A stretch of 64,000 nt of DNA from Ilex aquifolium (lineage: Eukaryota > Streptophyta > Magnoliopsida > Aquifoliales > Aquifoliaceae): positions 22,950,270-23,014,269 of the forward strand of contig OX637398.1 in NCBI GenBank assembly GCA_951799425.1. The letters run 5' to 3'. The notes below the pieces were generated by a model that was given only the letters and a program-made list of their open reading frames with translations, ran no database searches and was not told the origin of the DNA. How positions within the stretch are numbered: position 1 is the first letter of the stretch; the number at the start of each line of letters is the position of its first letter. The position numbers and the translations under genes are program-made. This document shows, piece by piece, positions 63,679-64,000 of this stretch.

Positions 63679-64000
63679 CTAAACCTCATCTTCATTCCCA
63701 TCATCACCACATCCTTCCTCCCCAGAATCATCCCCAGACACGTCATCATCATCACCCTCCTTGTTCTCATCGGATTCATATTCATCACCATCTTCCACCA
63801 CTGTGGAAGTGGAGGGCCCAGCTCTAGCGGGATTATAAGCAGGAGGTGCGAGCCCTCCCGGTATAGGCCTCCCGGGAAAGGTATGCACATAGAGGTCTTT
63901 CATCATCACTGCCATCCCCTGCATAACAGCTTCCATTCCAAGCACAGTACCTTCCAGTGAATCCAAACGACGAGCAATGAGGCTTTCTGGCATAGCAGTG
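63679..64000 (-). CDS. env-like / Transposase_32-type ORF, C-terminal part
   Basis: The open frame continues beyond the window. It encodes a helix-forming segment (RRLDSLEGTVLGMEAVMQGM, then MMKDLY), a Pro/Gly linker (FPGRPIPGG, GPSTST) and an acidic tail (DDDDVSGDDSGEEG, ending NEDEV). The order and motifs match 32715-32984, where FSGEPIPSG and GPSTSA precede an Asp/Glu tail, so this is the same gene in another Athila element. The stop codon is at 63679-63681. Confidence 0.7.
   Translation of the reverse strand, partial: TAMPESLIARRLDSLEGTVLGMEAVMQGMAVMMKDLYVHTFPGRPIPGGLAPPAYNPARAGPSTSTVVEDGDEYESDENKEGDDDDVSGDDSGEEGCGDDGNEDEV

Larger units (their letters stand above)
61488..64000 (-). mobile_element. 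Athila-lineage element running off the right end
   Basis: 3' LTR (61488-63365), polypurine tract (63366-63378), 3' UTR and the C-terminal part of an env-like ORF, all on -. Inserted into chromovirus pol after ACAGT (61483-61487). Confidence 0.85.

Overview
This is a repeat-dense plant nuclear genome window, almost certainly from a flowering plant. The evidence is the mix of plant-type Ty3/gypsy lineages (chromovirus, Athila, Tat), Ty1/copia and RTE-LINE fragments, a Caulimoviridae-like endogenous pararetrovirus fragment, an Au-type SINE head, and one single-exon F-box/kelch gene of the SKIP6 type. I cannot name the species. I see no bacterial features, CRISPR array, rRNA or complete tRNA gene.

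Layout. 1-5785: a + strand chromovirus (gag, protease, RT, RNase H, integrase, chromodomain) with a truncated 3' LTR, fused tail-to-tail to a second chromovirus copy on the - strand (5786 to about 9035: gag, tRNA-iMet primer site, 5' LTR). 9148-16770: a complete non-autonomous LARD-type element (2.2 kb LTRs, no coding core, 5-bp target duplications) inserted in a decayed Athila gag. 16937-19637: LTR remnants. 19638-22371: a copia gag fragment joined to a pararetroviral coat-like ORF. 22372-36622: an Athila element lacking its 5' end, with pol, a long 3' noncoding region and an env-like (Transposase_32-type) ORF. That ORF is split by a solo LTR (30451-32404), and the 3' LTR of the element is split by another solo LTR (33845-35688). 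36623-47105: a decayed Tat-lineage element with RNase H/integrase on + and an antisense Transposase_28-type ORF on -. It was split by a young non-autonomous Athila relative (38045-44778). 47163-48160: 5'-truncated RTE LINE. 48288-49415: the SKIP6-like gene, the only convincing host gene. 49715-49790: SINE head. 51236-52945: copia pol remnant. 52958-53830: Athila 3' end. 53837-58715: two chromovirus LTRs in tandem. 58716-61487: decayed chromovirus pol. 61488-64000: an Athila element (3' LTR plus env-like C-terminus) that runs off the window.

How it fits together. Target duplications and interrupted reading frames order many of the insertions. The LARD went into an Athila gag, a solo LTR into the env-like ORF, another into an Athila LTR, the young non-autonomous element into the Tat antisense ORF, and the right-end Athila into a chromovirus pol. 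Most coding copies are dead, and many stops look like CpG decay (CGA to TGA).

The most unusual signal crosses families. At least eight distinct LTRs, and one internal leader in front of the env-like ORF, carry clusters of short perfect palindromes with a CpG core (GTACCGGTAC, CTACCGGTAG, AACCTTCCGGAAGGTT, ACGTTCGAACGT, GTCCGGAC). The word differs by family, but the clusters are often just upstream of a TATA box. A second unusual signal is an inverted repeat that closes a purine-rich tract in the Athila 3' noncoding region and is kept in the non-autonomous relative.
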